NCBI RefSeq assembly: GCF_041397485.1
Contig: NZ_JAWKWO010000004.1
Span: 448,455 to 512,454, forward strand
Source of the DNA: Zhengella sp020637775
GTDB lineage: Bacteria > Pseudomonadota > Alphaproteobacteria > Rhizobiales > Rhizobiaceae
Length of the DNA: 64,000 nucleotides
Direction of reading: 5' to 3'
The position numbers and the translations under genes were made by a program. Under the pieces are notes generated by a model. It ran no database searches and had not been told where the DNA came from. It saw nothing but the letters and a program-made list of their open reading frames with translations. Below are positions 61,597 to 64,000 of this stretch, one piece after another (positions within the stretch are counted from its first letter, which is position 1; the number at the start of each line of letters is the position of its first letter).

Positions 61597-61899
61597 CTAT
61601 GTTCTCCCTAGGAGGCCGGCGCAAATGAAAAACATCAGTACGGGATTGTTTCGGATGACTTGTAGTTGGTGAGTTGAAACCAGACTTCGAGAAACCAACA
61701 AATTTAGACTGACGGCTATGAATGCACTGATCACGCCGAAGGGAGAAAGCAGGATAAGCAGAGCGGAACAGAATGATAAAATAACTCGCCCAATCTCAGA
61801 ACTCACGTAGCCACTCCGAGCCGCAATTACAATGAGCCCTATCGCAATCAAAAGCACCTCTTGGACGCCCAATGCAAGAAGGCTTAATCGCCTCGTCAT
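61597..61899 (-). CDS. Small hypothetical membrane protein, low GC
   Basis: 100 aa from the ATG at 61899, with GGAG six bases before it (the frame is open upstream to 61944). Two or three hydrophobic segments: LSLLALGVQEVLLIAIGLIVIA, IGRVILSFCSALLILLSPFGVISAFIAVSLNLLV and NNPVLMFFICAGLLG. No recognised family. It lies three bases before the next gene (60994-61593). Low GC and the nearby broken tRNA suggest foreign origin. Confidence 0.65.
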   Translation of the reverse strand: MTRRLSLLALGVQEVLLIAIGLIVIAARSGYVSSEIGRVILSFCSALLILLSPFGVISAFIAVSLNLLVSRSLVSTHQLQVIRNNPVLMFFICAGLLGRT

Positions 61900-62122
61900 G
61901 ATTTTTCTCCTGCCATTAGAAAATCGTTGAAAAGCTGACACCACCCACCTTGAACCCCGAATTCAACAATATTCGCGTCATCTTCCCCTTCATCGCCTCT
62001 TCAATCAGTTCCACCCGCATTTCATCTGCACGGCGAAATTTTGCCCAGGTCGTTGCGGCACGCAGAAGGGCGATGATCGCCCACGTGCCAGCGACAGTGT
62101 CACGACATCGGTTCGCGGTATT

Positions 62123-62170
62123 TGGTTGCGGGGGCAGGATTTGAACCTGCAACCTCCAGGTTATGGTCCG
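62123..62170 (-). repeat. Broken 3-prime copy of tRNA-fMet (likely attachment-site remnant)
   Basis: About 47 bases match the 3-prime half of the tRNA-fMet at 62244 (T arm, CCA end and the CAT anticodon loop) with only two differences; beyond the anticodon loop the similarity stops and the anticodon stem cannot form, so it is not a functional tRNA. Such 3-prime duplications are left where a mobile element integrated into a tRNA gene. Confidence 0.75.
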
Positions 62171-62193
62171 AAGGACGACGAGCTGCCTCGCCA

Positions 62194-62212
62194 GCGAAAG
62201 CGGAGCTTTCGC
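62194..62212. terminator. Hairpin between the broken and intact tRNA copies
   Basis: GCGAAAGC-GGA-GCTTTCGC, a perfect 8-base stem with a 3-base loop. It lies downstream of tRNA-fMet on the minus strand and may mark the end of the rRNA operon transcript. A shorter relative (CGAAAGC-AGCA-GCTTTCG, 62622-62639) lies in the 23S-5S spacer. Confidence 0.45.
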
Positions 62213-62242
62213 GCCAGCGACATGGCCTGTGTGTGTGGGAAT

Positions 62243-62320
<78 letters not shown>

Positions 62321-62362
62321 CCATTACGTGTCGAGAAGATTTTGATATTCATGCGTTTTGCA

Positions 62363-62480
62363 GACCTGGCGGCGACCTACTCTCCCGCGTCTTGAGACGA
62401 AGTACCATCGGCGCTGGGGCGTTTCACGGCCGAGTTCGGAATGGGATCGGGTGCTTTCCACCCCGCCATGACCACCAGGT
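62363..62480 (-). rRNA. 5S ribosomal RNA
   Basis: About 118 bases. On the minus strand the ends ACCTGGTGG and CCGCCAGGT pair, and CCCGATCCCATTCCGAACTC is the conserved loop region. Lies between 23S and tRNA-fMet as usual for rRNA operons. Confidence 0.95.
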
Positions 62481-62751
62481 CGGCGAAGCGCATGAATGAG
62501 AAGCTGGTGCGTCATTTCGCCGAAGGCGACAATGACGGGACGCGTAAGCATCCTTGCGAAGCAAGGTGCGTGCGGCGGCGCCTGGTTTTTCTCCATTTAT
62601 TCCTTCTGCCATGACGGGTCTCGAAAGCAGCAGCTTTCGCAAGCCCGAGGGGCGCCGCGCCACGTTTGGCGCGCCCCGTCCGAGGACAGCAGGCCCGAGG
62701 GCCTGCGGTACGTCCGTGAGGACAGAAGAGAAGCGATGGTCATTGGCAAAT
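62481..62751 (-). other. 23S-5S internal transcribed spacer
   Basis: 270-base spacer without a gene. It holds several GC hairpins, including GGGGCGCCGCGCC ... GGCGCGCCCC near 62648-62677 and GCAGGCCC-GA-GGGCCTGC near 62688-62705, probably processing stems flanking the mature rRNAs. Confidence 0.6.

Positions 62752-64000
<1,249 letters not shown>

Noticed and set aside
61916..62152. 78-codon minus-strand frame starting in the broken tRNA copy
   Set aside because: The first residues (MQVQILPPQPN) are the usual translation of a tRNA end. A shorter frame from 62020 is conceivable but has no good ribosome binding site or similarity.

Overview
The window reads as a chromosomal segment of a high-GC alphaproteobacterium, most likely of the order Hyphomicrobiales (Rhizobiales). 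The main clues are a RirA iron regulator with its three cluster cysteines, a RibH2-type lumazine synthase behind an FMN riboswitch, an erythritol-type sugar phosphate module, and an rRNA operon ending in 23S-5S-tRNA-fMet. Most of the window is tightly packed catabolic and transport operons with overlapping starts and stops. I see no insertion sequence, phage or CRISPR array.

Region by region. 1-551: start of a LuxR-type response regulator running off the left edge. 620-8873 (minus): gentisate dioxygenase and fumarylpyruvate hydrolase-like genes, then a TAXI-TRAP importer, UspA, a class III aminotransferase and a beta-keto acid cleavage enzyme. 8967-9968: glucokinase. 10070-16973: rirA and, divergent from it, an imelysin / beta-barrel / di-heme oxidoreductase / imelysin / DUF1513 operon that looks like an iron acquisition system. 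16988-30759 (minus): a 14-gene operon with an ABC importer, two flavin monooxygenases, a cupin, an extradiol-type dioxygenase, two SDRs, a hydrolase, a ThDP enzyme, an aspartate dehydrogenase-like protein, an aldehyde dehydrogenase and an IclR regulator. Divergent from it (31072-34891, plus) are two small proteins, a Rieske oxygenase, RidA, its reductase and a second IclR. Together these look like an uncharacterised aromatic or N-heteroaromatic degradation system.

34970-41541: an erythritol/tetritol-type module (RpiB, triosephosphate isomerase-like, DeoR regulator, TalC-type transaldolase, iron alcohol dehydrogenase, EryC-like and GlpD/EryB-like genes) that should feed erythrose-4-phosphate to the pentose phosphate pathway; no kinase is present. 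41720-42407: ribH2 with its FMN riboswitch. 42467-43315: purU. 43587-45263: a formylglycine-type sulfatase or phosphodiesterase. 45260-59156 (minus): a 13-gene operon with a GntR regulator, a branched-chain-type ABC importer, an aconitase-type dehydratase pair, a PEP mutase/isocitrate lyase family lyase, hydantoinase/oxoprolinase HyuA/HyuB, an isochorismatase-fold protein lacking the usual cysteine, and a flavoprotein. A tautomerase-SnoaL fusion is transcribed divergently under a shared palindrome.

59831-62170: a TetR-like regulator, about 0.5 kb without a gene, two lower-GC membrane protein genes, and a broken 3-prime copy of tRNA-fMet that suggests an old integration site. 62244-64000 (minus): tRNA-fMet, 5S rRNA and the 3-prime part of 23S rRNA.
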